Assembly (NCBI GenBank): GCA_038093515.1
Contig: JBBPSI010000274.1
Span: 1 to 30,286, forward strand
DNA from: Butyriboletus loyo
Lineage: Eukaryota; Basidiomycota; Agaricomycetes; Boletales; Boletaceae
Direction of reading: 5' to 3'
DNA: 30,286 nt
Shown here: positions 8,851-18,812 of the stretch, piece by piece
Numbering within the stretch: the first letter of the stretch is position 1
Layout: each line of letters begins with the position of its first letter
Notes under the pieces: model-generated
The model's input: the letters and a program-made list of their open reading frames with translations, nothing else
The model's database searches: none
What the model was told of the DNA's origin: nothing
Position numbers and translations under genes: made by a program

Positions 8851-9066
8851 TAGTGTGCTAAATAATATAATGTTTGATGCACCACATATGGAGGCTAGAA
8901 TGAAACTCAAAAATGCGAGTACCCATAGTAAACCAAGAGCAATAGCACTCTTGTTCTGCAGGGCTGGAAACATTATTGCATGCAACAAATGTTTAGATTA
9001 AAAGCCTTTAGCAGGGCTCATAACCTTTTGGTAAAGTCCAAGCAGGCACACTGAGGGCAATGAAGG
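8851..9066 (-). other. Host-like sequence beside the older LTR-beta
   Basis: Not part of any recognised repeat. On the minus strand one frame encodes a hydrophobic, probably membrane-spanning stretch (ALGLLWVLAFLSFILASICG). Removing the insertions joins this segment to 19072 onward through CACTA. Whether it is truly coding is unclear, because other frames are also fairly open. Confidence 0.35.
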
Positions 9067-9520
9067 TGTTACACTTGTGGTGCTAACAACTAGAACTTTA
9101 GGCAGCACTCTGGAGTAGCTGTAGGACTTGTCTGAAGGCAATCTCAGTCTATGTCTAAGTGCTGACACTTAGAGACTGGAAAGAAGAAGTTGCTAGCAGG
9201 TTGATTGCGTAGAACTAGATACTGTACAAGGGTAGAGTCACTAGGTATTTGTACTTTGTGGACCCATGCACAGACTGTGCCTACATCAGGTTGTATGAGT
9301 TGCCATGAGTCAGGGCAAGTCAGAGAGACAGGAATGGAAGATACTCTAGAACATTCTAGAGTGGGAAAGAAACAGCATCTGGAATAGGGATTATCATGAC
9401 TAAGCAGAACAGCTAGCCCATTCGAAGAATAGGAGGTGAAGCCTCAGAGAAAATGGTAGTCCAAATGGAAGAGGGGAAAAAGAGTATACCACCATGACGT
9501 TATCCCAGACAACTTTAACA
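9067..9520 (-). repeat. Solo LTR-gamma (454 bp)
   Basis: On the plus strand TGTTACACTTGTGG to CTTTAACA, with a GAAGG duplication (9062-9066, 9521-9525). The body matches the other gamma copies (GCTAACAACTAGAACT near 9090). Its U3 start is longer and divergent. Confidence 0.85.
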
Positions 9521-9685
9521 GAAGGATGCAAGGGTAAACCTATCAGTGGAAAGACTCACCAATAATATGAGAGAGAGTATCACAAACAGGGGTACTTGAA
9601 GAGCATAAGGAGCAAGGCTCAACTTAGAGATATCACAGTAGTGGTGAAAGATCTAAAGAAAAGTGACAAGCCATAAGGGCTGTCT
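9521..9685 (-). other. Host-like sequence between LTR-gamma and Tc1-C
   Basis: A unique stretch with no repeat match in the window. The minus strand has an open hydrophobic frame (PLFVILSLILLVSLSTD) that stays open across the excised LTR-gamma into 9061-9000 (SVPAWTLPKGYEPC then stop). It may be a broken membrane-protein exon. Confidence 0.3.
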
Positions 9686-10504
9686 TACAGTGAGTGAATA
9701 AACCCTTGCAATGTTTCACTGTTTTGCACTAGATGCCATGTAGCACCTGATTGCATGGGAATTCCGCTTGGCATTGGTGAGATGGGTGATAGCACTGCCC
9801 CCTGGCTACAAATAGGTCCCTGGGTCATGTGATGTGGCCATGTGGCTGTGGAGATATGTCTATTCTAAAACAGATATACCATTTCAAGGGTTTATTCACT
9901 TTTAGCCTCAACACTGGAATCTCAGTCAAATGAAAGGATAATTGTGTTTGTTTGGTCCTACAAACAAAGATACACATATAAACATTATGTCTGAGTTGGG
10001 AAACGTTCACACACTTCTTTCTTCCCAACTTCTACCACCATGAAATCTATCTCCTCCACCCAAAAGAATACCATCTTGACCATGCTTGATTCTGGTCATT
10101 CTGCTTGCTTCATTGTCTCTACCACTGGCCTTCATCTGCCCACCATATCTAGGCTTCATTCAAAGGAGTGTTCTAATGTGCAAAAGTCCACTAGAGGTCA
10201 TCCATCCCAGCTTTCTTCAGCTAATATCTGCCATGCTATCCACCTCATCTCTACTCACAAGGCAAAATATGCTGTCCAGGTGACCAAAGCTCTCACCAAT
10301 ATTATCAATCAACCCCTCAACCCCAACACATATGCCAGCACTTGAAAAAACCTGGTATAAAGGCTGTGGTCAAGAAAAAATGACCTATCCTCTCTGCCAG
10401 GCATTGCAAGGCAAGAGTAGACTTAGCCTATGCTTACAAGGATTGGACTCTGGAGGACTGGAAGAGGGTAGTATGGTCTGATGAGACTATGATAAATCAC
10501 CTAG

Positions 10505-11003
10505 TGTTATAATCATAACATTTATTCGCTTTGGACTTAGTCATTTTTACTTTCAAAGGTCACGTGACATAGTGCACGTGATCGTGGGAACTTACATGTG
10601 ATCTCATGCTGACTAAGTATATGATGTCATGGCCTAGACCAGGCCTAAACTCTATGATGTCACGACACATGTATTTAATCTCCGTTTACTTCTCTTCTTT
10701 ATGATCCCCACGCCTCGTGTGGTTAATCACCGTTGCGCTTCTCTTCTTTAGTCTAGCCATGTATAGTAGTTCATCACACGCACAGCATGGTCTGTGCGCA
10801 TCTCTGTATAAATATAAAAGGGCTTGTGGTTAGACTAGGATTCCCTAGTTTTAACCACTTGTCTATTCGCTGGCAACAGTTGAGGACTAAGCTAGAACTC
10901 CTAGTTCATACTTGCCAGGTATTTGTGTATACCTGCAACTGTAGTGGACCCTGTGTGACAAGGCATTCGTACTGGTATTCGACCGTGCATTGCTAGCGTA
11001 GCA
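10505..11003 (+). repeat. Solo LTR-alpha (499 bp) in Tc1-C
   Basis: TGTTATAATCATAACA to GCGTAGCA with a CCTAG duplication (10500-10504, 11004-11008). The last bases read TAGCA instead of TAACA. It carries TATAAATATAAAAGGG and the self-primer AGTTTTAACCA, like element 1. Confidence 0.94.
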
Positions 11004-11534
11004 CCTAGGATCAGATGGATGCAAATGGATGTGAAAAAAGCTAGGAGAAAGGCTCAGTGATAGACTAGTGGAGGGAACACTTGGGTTTTGGAGAAGGTTC
11101 TGTGATGATGTGGGGCTGTACAAGTTGGTAAAGGGCTGGGTATACCACCAAGATTGATGGTAGGATGGATGGGGACCTATATTTCCAAATTTTGAAGGAC
11201 AAACTTCAAGATTCCCTTCAGTATTATGGTCTCAATCCATCTGGCACCATCTTCTAACAAGCCAATGACCCCAAGCATACTTGCAAGAAGGTCAAGGAAT
11301 GGCTAGATGAATAGGAATTTAGTACTATGATATGGCCAGCACAGTCTCCTGGTATTAACCCAATAGAACATGCCTGGGGTTACCTCAAGAGGAGACTTGC
11401 AGAGTATGAACACCCCCTCAAGGGAACACTGGAGTTGTGGAGAGAATTTAGATAAAGTGGGACAAGATACTAGTTGTAGAGTGTCAGAAGTTGATTGAAA
11501 GCATGTCTAGAAGGGTTCAGGCAGTGCTCAAGGC

Positions 11535-11961
11535 TTTTACGCTGGGCGCTAACAACTAGAACTCTGAGGCGGCACTCTGGAGTAGCCGCAGGACTCGGGA
11601 GACAATTCTGAGCTGGGTCTCAGACTATGTCTTAGTGCACACACTAAGAGTCTGGAGTGGAAACTAATTGCTAGCAGTGAACTGCGTAGAACTAGATAAG
11701 TTACATTGTTGTAAAGACTGTGTTTATATACTACTGGGATCTGCGCACAGACCATGTCCCTAATTGGGTCATGAGAGCCAAAAGACAAATGTGGAAGGAA
11801 TACTCTAGAAGCTTCTTGAGTATGAGAGAAACAGCATCTGTGTGTGAGAAGTGATGACTAATCAGAATGGTTCGTACTGTTCAAAGGGAACTAGCAAAGT
11901 GCTAGGAGAAAACGGTAGTCCAAACAGTAATGGAAAGAAAAAGTAGACCACTACTGTAACA
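11535..11961 (-). repeat. Solo LTR-gamma (427 bp) in Tc1-C
   Basis: The plus-strand edges TTTTACGCTGGGCGC and CTACTGTAACA are those of the copy at 14869-15295 in reverse, with an AAGGC duplication (11530-11534, 11962-11966). One terminal base is altered (TTTTAC for TGTTAC). Confidence 0.93.
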
Positions 11962-12235
11962 AAGGCCAAGGGAGGGTATACCAAGTACTGATATCTCCCA
12001 AATACCCTTCTTTCACCAAAAGTGAATAAACCCTTGCAATGGTGTACCTGTTTTAGAATAGACATATCTCCACAGCCACATGGCCACATCACATGACCCA
12101 GGGACCTATTTGTAGCCAGGGGGCAGTGCTACCACCCAGCTCACCAATGCTAAGCGGAATTCCCACGATATCAGGTACTACATAGCATCTAGTGCAAAAC
12201 AGTGAAACATTGCAAGGGTTTATTCACTCACTGTA

Positions 12236-12890
12236 TATACATGTATAGTACAGCAGTGTTTACTTTTTTTTTTACTTTTTTTTTCTGATTTCTGTCCCTT
12301 GTGGGATAGACTACCCTATGTAGGACATTCCATCTAGTCTATGGAGGCCCCTGCCCCCACTGCTTTCCCTGATCATGCAAATGCCCTGGTTTAGGATTGC
12401 CCTCACCAGTCCACCATTCCTGCCAGCCATTTTAGATGCACTAATCTTTCAAATTGGCAGTGACTTTATTTTGCTGTCGATGTTGAAGTGTGATCTGTCA
12501 TGGCTGTAGATGAACATGTACTCAGGCTGTCTTACAATAGCCTTTTGTACAGAAAGATGTGGAGTGCAAGGTTTTTGCTAATTAAGTAGTTTGAGTGTTT
12601 GAGTGATGAGACTCAATACGGTCACATGGAATCTGCTCTCTCCCTCGTTCTCCTGTTTCCTACTTTGTCTCCAGTTGGCTTTCGCCGAGTCAGGACGAGC
12701 AAGTTGAGGCCCCATGGGGTGCTGCTTGCGAAGTTTTTGTGGTGCTTTGTTTCATGCACGATCTGTGTTTTTTAGCATAGTGTTAGTTGTTGGTGGGTTT
12801 CATGGTGGGTACATTACCAAATGTGTCCTTTAGTCATCCTGTACCATTGATGTATCTTATCAAGTGCTTTGTTGCTTCATCATCCATAAG
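12236..12890. other. Unclassified sequence left of Tc1-B
   Basis: Matches none of the repeats in the window. It starts with a long T-rich tract (12258-12283; A-rich on the minus strand). It retains CpGs around 12680-12730, unlike its neighbours. No frame is convincing on either strand, although a plus-strand frame at about 12590-12770 has coding-like composition (FRRVRTSKLRPHGVLLAKF). Its right end should have been the 5' half of element 2's RT if Tc1-B were a simple insertion, but it is not. The join at 12890 is therefore an inversion breakpoint. Confidence 0.4.
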
Positions 12891-13235
12891 TACAGTGGGC
12901 AACCAAACTGTTGCAATGTTGGCAACACTTTGATTGTTAAGCTAATAACTCAAGAACCACTAAAGGCAAACCTCCTAAACCTACCCATAGAAGAAAGCCA
13001 TAATGAAGGGCTTTCCAAAAATATATACATTGCTTATGTAATTCATTCTATATCAGGAGATATTCACCAATTAAGCAAGGGTACTCATTGCAACAGTTTT
13101 GTTGCTAACTCTATAAAATATTAGAATCATATATTGTGGCTGAGTATTACATAAGCAATGGGTCATGTGATGCATAAGAAGTTCAACATTGTGCAAACAC
13201 ATCAAAACACCATCGCTTTTTCCATTACTTCCATC

Positions 13236-14252
13236 ATGAAATCCCTTTCTATTGAACAAACCAACCAAATCATCTCCTGCCTGGAAATGGGTCAATCCAC
13301 TTGCCAGATCTCACATTCTACTGGTCTCAACCACTCTACCATTAGTAGACTTTGCTCCAAACACTGTCCAGACCTACTCAAAGCCTCTGGTGGTTGCCCA
13401 TCCCTCATAACTCCCACTGACATGCGCCATGCCATTTGTCTTATTGGTACTGGGAAGGCTGAAAATGCTGTCCAGGTTACCAAAACTCTTCAGGACATCA
13501 AGAACCATCCCATCTCCCCCAAAACCATTCATCATCACCTCAGGAAGGCTGGTATGAAGGCTGTGGTGAAGAAGAAATGCCCCCTTCTCTCCATGCATCA
13601 TAGGAGGGCAAGAATGGACTTTGCTGTAAGCCATCAGGATTGGACTGTGGAGGACTGGAAGCATGTCATATGGTCAGATGAGACCAAAATCAATCACATT
13701 GGGTCAGATGGAAGGAAATGGGTGTGGAAAAAGGCAGAAGAGGGCCTAAGTGATAGACTAGTGGAATGTACAGTGAAGTTTGGAGGAGGATCAGTGATGA
13801 TATGGGGTTGTATGACCTGGGAAGGAGTTGGAATGGCTTTCAAGATTGATGGTAAGATGGATGCTAATCTTTATGTGCAGATCATGGAGGATGAACTCCA
13901 GCAAACTCTTCAGTATTATGGAAAAACTCCAGAGGACATTATCTTTCAGCAGGATAATGACCCCAAGCATACCAGCAGGAGAGCCAAGGAGTGGTTTGCT
14001 GACAATGGATTTGAGATCATGGTGTGGCCTGCTCAGTCTCCAGACCCCAGCCCCATAGAACATCTATGGTTCCTTCTCAAAAGAAGGCTAGCAGAGTATC
14101 CTGAGTCATCTAAGGGGATTTTGGAGTTGTGGGAGCATGTACAGGCAGAGTGGGATAGGATTGGGACTGCACAGTGTCAGGAGTTAATTGAAAGTATGCC
14201 TAGAAGGATTCAGGAGGTGATTAAAGCCAAAGGAGGATATACTTCATACTAA
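13236..14252 (+). CDS. Tc1/mariner transposase, DD34E, apparently intact
   Basis: An uninterrupted frame of 338 codons if started at MKSLSIEQTN (13236), the start shared by the Tc1-A and Tc1-C transposases; an in-frame ATG at 13158 would add 26 residues. N-terminal helix-turn-helix (STCQISHSTGLNHSTISRLC, residues 21-40), a second DNA-binding region to about 105, then the DDE domain. WSDETKINHIGSDG holds D148, FQQDNDPKHTS holds D240 and SPIEHLW holds E275, giving the DD34E spacing of the Tc1 group. The C-terminus IKAKGGYTSY matches the decayed relatives. It would cut and paste the element at TA sites in the nucleus. Two LTRs inserted downstream do not touch the gene. Confidence 0.93.
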   Translation: MKSLSIEQTNQIISCLEMGQSTCQISHSTGLNHSTISRLCSKHCPDLLKASGGCPSLITPTDMRHAICLIGTGKAENAVQVTKTLQDIKNHPISPKTIHHHLRKAGMKAVVKKKCPLLSMHHRRARMDFAVSHQDWTVEDWKHVIWSDETKINHIGSDGRKWVWKKAEEGLSDRLVECTVKFGGGSVMIWGCMTWEGVGMAFKIDGKMDANLYVQIMEDELQQTLQYYGKTPEDIIFQQDNDPKHTSRRAKEWFADNGFEIMVWPAQSPDPSPIEHLWFLLKRRLAEYPESSKGILELWEHVQAEWDRIGTAQCQELIESMPRRIQEVIKAKGGYTSY

Positions 14253-14265
14253 TTTAGATACCCTT

Positions 14266-14763
14266 TGTTATAAATGTATCTCTTATAACAGACTTTTGTG
14301 TTTGGACTTCATCATTTCTCTTTCAAAGGTCACGTGACTCAATGCACATGATCGTGGGATAATACATGTGACCATAAGCTGACTAAGCATATGACATCAT
14401 GGTCCAGACTGGCCCAGACTCTATGATGTCATGCCTCATGTATTTAATCTCTGTTTACTTCTCTTCTTTTTTGATTGCTGTTGACTTCTATTTAATCTCC
14501 ATCGACCCTGACTTCTTCTCGTATGTACATGTATAGTAATTAGTCTCATGCACTGCTTGGTCTGTGCACGTTCCCTTGTAATATAAATATAAAAGGCTGG
14601 TGGTTTGGGCTAGGATTCTCTAGCTTTAACCACTTGTCTATTCGCTGGCAACAGTTGAGGATTAAGGTCTTAGCTCTACTCTTTTATACTCACCAGTTCT
14701 TGTATAGAGCTGCAACAGTAGTGGAACTGCCTGTGACTTGATAACATTCATTGTCTCATAACA
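14266..14763 (+). repeat. Solo LTR-alpha (498 bp) in Tc1-B
   Basis: TGTTATAAATGTATC to CTCATAACA, with a CCCTT duplication (14261-14265, 14764-14768). It lies just after the transposase stop. Confidence 0.95.
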
Positions 14764-14868
14764 CCCTTGATATCAGCAATGAAAGTGTTGCAATGAGTAC
14801 CCTTGCTTGATTGGTGAATATTTCCATATAGAATGAATTACATAAGCAATGTATATATTTTTGGAAAG

Positions 14869-15295
14869 TGTTACGGTAGTGGTCTACTTTTTCTCCCCAT
14901 TACCGTTAGGACTATTGCATTCACCTAGCCTTTTGCTAGTTCCACTTGAACGGTGACAACTGTTCGTACTTAGTCATCACTTTCCGCGCATGGACACGCT
15001 TTCTTTCATACTCTGGAATGTTCTAGAGTATCTCTTCCTCATTTGTACTTTCGCTCTCGTGACCCGATTAGGGAGCGTGGTCTGTGCGCAGACCTCAGTA
15101 GTATAAAGCTTCTGTCTTTACACCCTGTAACGGTATCTAGTTCTACGCAGCCTACTGCTAGCAATTAGTATCACTTCCAGACTCTTAGTGTGCGCACTAA
15201 GACATAGTCTGAGACTCACCCAGAATCGTCTCTCGAGTCTCGAGGCCATTCCAGAGTGCCTCCTCGCTGTTCAATTGTTAGCGCCCAGCGTAACA
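14869..15295 (+). repeat. Solo LTR-gamma (427 bp) in Tc1-B
   Basis: TGTTACGGTAGTGGTC to CCCAGCGTAACA, with a GAAAG duplication (14864-14868, 15296-15300). It keeps many CpGs and has a TATAAAG-type box near 15102. It sits inside the right terminal module of Tc1-B. Confidence 0.95.
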
Positions 15296-15420
15296 GAAAG
15301 CCCTTGATTATGGCATTCTGCTATGGGTAGTTTTAGGAGGTTTGCCTTTAGTGGTTCTTGAGTTATTAGCTTAACAATCAAAATGTTGCCAACATTGCAA
15401 TGGTTTTGTTGCCCACTGTA

Positions 15421-16294
15421 TGCCATTGTCATTATTTACATTGATAATGTTATGATATTTACTAAAGGGAGAACTAAGGCGGAACACAAGGATATTGTAA
15501 AAGAAGTCCTCCAATGCCTTAGGGACAATGATTTATTTGTAAAACCAGAAAAATGGGTCTTTTCTTCTGATAGAGTAGACTTTCTTGGTAAGGTAGTTTC
15601 CAAGGACAGTGTTGAGATGCAGACCAAGAAAATGGATGTCATCTGTGACTGGCCCACTCCCACATGTCTCAAACAAGTTCAAGTGTTCCTTGGATTATGT
15701 AACTACTATAGAAGGTTTATCAAGGGCTTCTCAGAGATCGCTCGCCCTCTCAATAATTTGATGAAGAAGGATACTCCTTTCAAATGGGGTAAAGAAGAAC
15801 AGTCTGCATTTGATATGCTGAAAGAAATGTTTATGACAGCACCACTTTTGGCCTACCCAGATCACAACAAGGAGATGAGGGTAGAAATGGATGCTTTGGA
15901 TATAGCAGTAGGGGCCATTCTTTCTGTAAAAGGATCAGACAAACTTTGGTGACCCTGCACATTCCTTTCACACTCTTTTGATGCTGTGGAATGGAACTAT
16001 CTGATTTATGATAAAGAGCTATTGGTCATCATCCATGCATTGGAAGAATGGCTATCTAATTGGGAGAAAAGATTTTGAGATCTGGACAGATCATAAGAAC
16101 CTTGAATATTGGAAGAAGCCATAAACATTGTCAGGACGACAAGCTCACTGGCATGCACTTCTTCAAGAATTTAATTATTTGTTTGTGTACAAGCCAGGAT
16201 CTACCAATGGCAGAGCAGATGCACTTTTGCATTGAGCAGACCACAGTGATGCTGTAACAGATCACAACATGAACATTACTGTATTACCTCTGAA
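15421..16294 (+). pseudogene. pol: Element 2 Pol: RT C-terminal half and RNase H (broken)
   Basis: Starts mid-RT at AIVIIYIDNVMIF, where the catalytic YIDD is degraded to YIDN. RT thumb and connection motifs follow (FVKPEKWVF, FLGLCNYYRRFIKGFSE, PLNNLMKKDTPFKW), then RNase H (MDALDIAVGAILS, the LIYDKELLVIIHAL motif, and IWTDHKNLEYW in another frame). A TGA at 15950-15952 is probably a Trp codon mutated by G to A; a frameshift near 16075 and further stops follow. The preceding RT half is missing, replaced by Tc1-B and unrelated DNA. The gene continues at 16802 after the solo LTR. Confidence 0.9.
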
Positions 16295-16801
16295 TGTTAC
16301 GAGACAACGAAGTTATCAAGTCACACAAAGTTCCACTACTGTTGCAGTACTACACAGGTACTGGCAAGGTGTAATGAGGATAGCTCAAATCTTAATCTCT
16401 CAACTGTTGCCAGTGAATAAGACAAGTGGTTAAAGCTAGGGAATCCTAGCTGCAACCACGAGCCTTTTTATATTGTACAAAGATGCGCACAGACCATGCT
16501 GTGCGTGTGAGGAATTACTATACATGGATAGACTAAAGAAGAGGAGCGCAACGGTGATTAACCACACGAAGCGCGGGGATCAAAAAGAAGAGAAGTAAAC
16601 GGAGATTAAATACATGTGTTGTGACATCATAGAGTCTAGGCTTGGTCTAGGCCATGACATCATATGCTTAGTCAGCAAGAGCTCACATGTAAGTTCCCAC
16701 GATCACGTGCGCTATGTCACGTGACCTTTTGAAAGTGAAATTGACTAAGTTCGAATTGAAAGGTGTACGAAGTGTATGAATAGAATGTTATGATTATAAC
16801 A
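16295..16801 (-). repeat. Solo LTR-alpha (507 bp) inside element 2 pol
   Basis: On the minus strand TGTTATAATCATAACA to CTCGTAACA, with a CTGAA duplication (16290-16294, 16802-16806). Removing it with one duplication restores the Pol frame (ITVLPLN then LFLNKVSLS). It is closest by eye to the LTR of element 1. Confidence 0.96.
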
Positions 16802-17980
16802 CTGAACCTTTTCCTTAATAAAGTTTCTCTTTCATCTTCTTTTTACAATACATTACAAGAAGAATCTGAAAAAGAAAAAGAAAAAGAAATACCAGGATTC
16901 TATTACGATTCAGATCAATCTGTATTTATTAATGAAAAGAAAAAAGTCTTTGTGCCTGAAGCACTTAGAATACAATTACTTAACATATGCCATGACTCTT
17001 CTATTGCTGGCCACTCGGGTCAAGCTCATATGGCACACCTTCTTACACAATACTTTATGTGGCCTGGTGTCACAAAGGACATGAAACATTATGTAGAAAG
17101 CTGTCAAGTGTGCACCTTCACAAAGGGTAAGCAAAATGCACCGGCAGGTAAATTACTACCACTTCCCATGGCTAGTCACCCATGGGAAGATATTTCTGTT
17201 GATTTTGTTACTGGACTTCTGCTTTCTAATGGCTTTGATGCCATTTGTATGATAGTTGATCGTTTCTCCAAAGAAGTGGTTTATGTCCCTTGTTTGACAA
17301 CTACATCTTCTAAGGACTTAGTGGTTATATTTAGAGACAATGTTTGGTGTATTCATGGATTTCCCCTTACAATAGTTTCAGACCAAGGTCCTCAATTTGT
17401 TTCGGACTTTACCACAGAACTTTGCAAGCTTCTCGGAATTTCCCAGAAAATCTCTATGGCTTATCACCCTCAATCTGATGGGCAAACCAAATGGATAAAT
17501 AGGGAGATGGAACAATACTTATGTACCTATGTGGCTAAAAAACAAGAAACATGGGTTGAATGGATTAAAATCGCTCAGTTCAATCATAACAACTCTCTTA
17601 CTACTGCCACTGGTACTATTCCATTATCTATTACATGTAATTATTATCCATGTATCGGTTTCGAGAAATCCTCTTCTACATTAGCCGGAGATTTCGCATG
17701 TACAGCCAGAAAGGCTCATGCTGAAGTTAAGGAAGCTTTGGAAGAAGCTCGTAAAAGAATGGTATCACAGGCTGATAATAGACGATCAGCTGTGCTGGAA
17801 TACAAATTGGGGGATAGAGTTTGGCTCAGTATGGAAAACTTGAAGTTACCATATACCACCAGGAAACTCACACAGCATTGGATTGGTCCTTACTGAATCA
17901 CAGCTTTGAAGCCAAATGCTGTAACACTTCAGCTGCCCAGCAGCATGTGCATTCATCCCACCATCAATATTTCATATGTC
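16802..17980 (+). pseudogene. pol: Element 2 Pol: integrase (broken)
   Basis: Open from the LTR junction to 17896. An acidic/basic linker (EESEKEKEKEIPGFYYD) leads to an HHCC zinc-binding region (H-x-GHSGQAH ... CQVC) and the DDE core: first Asp in ISVDFVTGLL, second in IVSDQGPQFVSDF, Glu in NREMEQYLCTY. The usual GQTE(R)xN reads GQTKWIN. The stop after TQHWIGPY (17894-17896) is an apparent CGA to TGA change. The frame then continues (ITALKPNAVTLQLPS, IHPTINISYVKPY) before a frameshift near 17975 into the chromodomain. It would have inserted cDNA into host chromatin. Confidence 0.92.
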
Positions 17981-18227
17981 AAACCTTATTGGGCAACCTG
18001 TTATCCGCCCTGACCCTGTCAATGTCATGGACGAAGGGCATGTGGAATTTAAAGTAGATTATATTGTCTCTTCATGGATGAAGTGCAAGAAGTTAGAGTA
18101 TCTTGTGCACTGGAGAGGGTATGATGAAACAGATAGGACTTGGGAACCCATTTCCAATTTGGGCAATTTGCAGGACATAATAGCGGATTACCACCATGCC
18201 CACCCTTCCACCTCTCAACCTCTTTGA
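17976..18227 (+). pseudogene. Chromodomain at the C-terminus of element 2 Pol
   Basis: Reads VKVDYIV-like FKVDYIVSSW, LEYLVHWRGYDETDRTWEP and NLQDIIADYHHAHP, then a stop. The aromatic residues (Y of DYIV, W and Y of HWRGY, W of TWEP) are those of the chromodomains that define chromoviruses and steer integration to methylated histone marks. It is now one frame away from the integrase because of a small indel, so it is a remnant of the polyprotein rather than a separate gene. Confidence 0.88.
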
Positions 18228-18321
18228 GGCCTTACTCTGTTTGAATTTTCATTGTTATTTAAAGATTTCAGTCCAGAACACAGAACCACCTATCAAGGAA
18301 CTCATCTGGAATACGAGTCCT

Positions 18322-18333
18322 AGAGGGGGGTAG
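18322..18333 (+). promoter_or_regulatory. Polypurine tract of element 2
   Basis: AGAGGGGGGTAG directly abuts the 3' LTR, as needed for plus-strand DNA priming. Its place fixes the plus orientation of this half of the element. Confidence 0.75.
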
Positions 18334-18812
18334 TGTTATAATACTATATTATTTCCATGCTTTCAGACTTCTCCTTTCACTTTCAAAGGTCATGTGACTC
18401 AGTGCACATGATCATGGGATTATACATGTGATCAGAATCTAGACAGAGCCTATGATGTAATGGTCCAGACTGGCCCATGACATCATCAGTCTAGACTATG
18501 ACATCATACCTCATGTATTTAATCTCTGTTTACTTCTCTTCTTTTTTGATCACCGTTGACTTCTTAGTCTAACCATGTATAGTAGTTTATCACATGCACA
18601 GCTAGGTCTGTGCACCATCCTGTACAATATATAAAGGCTTGTGGTTTGGGCTAAGATCCCTTAGCTTTAACCACTTGTCTTGTTTGCTGGAAACAGTTGA
18701 GAGACCAAGATACTTTGCTATATTCTATAATCTTGCCAGTTCTTAGTGTAGAACTGCAACCCTAGTAAAACCACTTGTGACTTTTGTTGGGATTACTCCT
18801 GTGATCATAACA
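18334..18812 (+). repeat. LTR-alpha, 3' LTR of element 2 (479 bp)
   Basis: Its ends TGTTATAATACTATATTATT and GATCATAACA match the 5' LTR at 4712-5189. The differences are scattered and mainly transitions. The flank GTACT (18813-18817) is the partner of the GTACT beside the 5' LTR. Confidence 0.93.

Larger units (their letters stand above)
10040..11991 (+). pseudogene. Broken Tc1/mariner transposase (Tc1-C)
   Basis: Begins MKSISSTQKNTILTMLDSGH with a helix-turn-helix and stays open to 10345, where an indel shifts the frame. It continues with KPGIKAVVKKK, DWTLEDWKRVVWSDE (first catalytic Asp), KIDGRMDGDLYFQIL, ANDPKHTCKKVKEW and SPGINPIEHAWGYLKRRL (third catalytic residue). Stops are scattered. 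Solo LTR-alpha splits it after the WSDE motif. Solo LTR-gamma splits it ten codons before the end, where excision restores LKAKGGYTKY and the TGA at 11989-11991. Confidence 0.88.
9688..12233 (+). mobile_element. Tc1/mariner element, family Tc1-C
   Basis: Termini CAGTGAGTGAATAAACCCTT in inverted orientation, with a TA duplication (9686-9687, 12234-12235). The end modules, 9688-9899 and 12022-12233 (212 bp each), are bracketed by GTGAATAAACCCTTGCAATG and its reverse complement (19/20 on the left, 20/20 on the right). It contains a broken transposase and two solo LTRs (10505-11003, 11535-11961). Confidence 0.93.
12893..15418 (+). mobile_element. Tc1/mariner element, family Tc1-B, with intact transposase
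   Basis: Inverted termini CAGTGGGCAACCAAACTGTT with TA on both sides (12891-12892, 15419-15420). The left module 12893-13105 is bracketed by GCAACCAAACTGTTGCAATG and an inverted 19/20 copy at 13086-13105. It carries a full transposase frame plus two solo LTRs between the gene and the right end. The right flank is element 2's RT interrupted mid-codon (Tyr of MYAIVI). The left flank is unrelated. Confidence 0.93.

Noticed and set aside
8310..8988. Minus-strand frames suggesting small proteins
   Set aside because: They run mostly within LTR-beta, which is non-coding in other copies; only the part beyond 8850 could be host sequence.
11862..12092. Minus-strand frame of 76 codons
   Set aside because: It spans the LTR-gamma/Tc1-C boundary and the Tc1-C end module; it is not a gene.
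13158..13235. Upstream ATG for the Tc1-B transposase
   Set aside because: Both related transposases begin with MKSIS at the position of 13236; the extra 26 residues have no counterpart.
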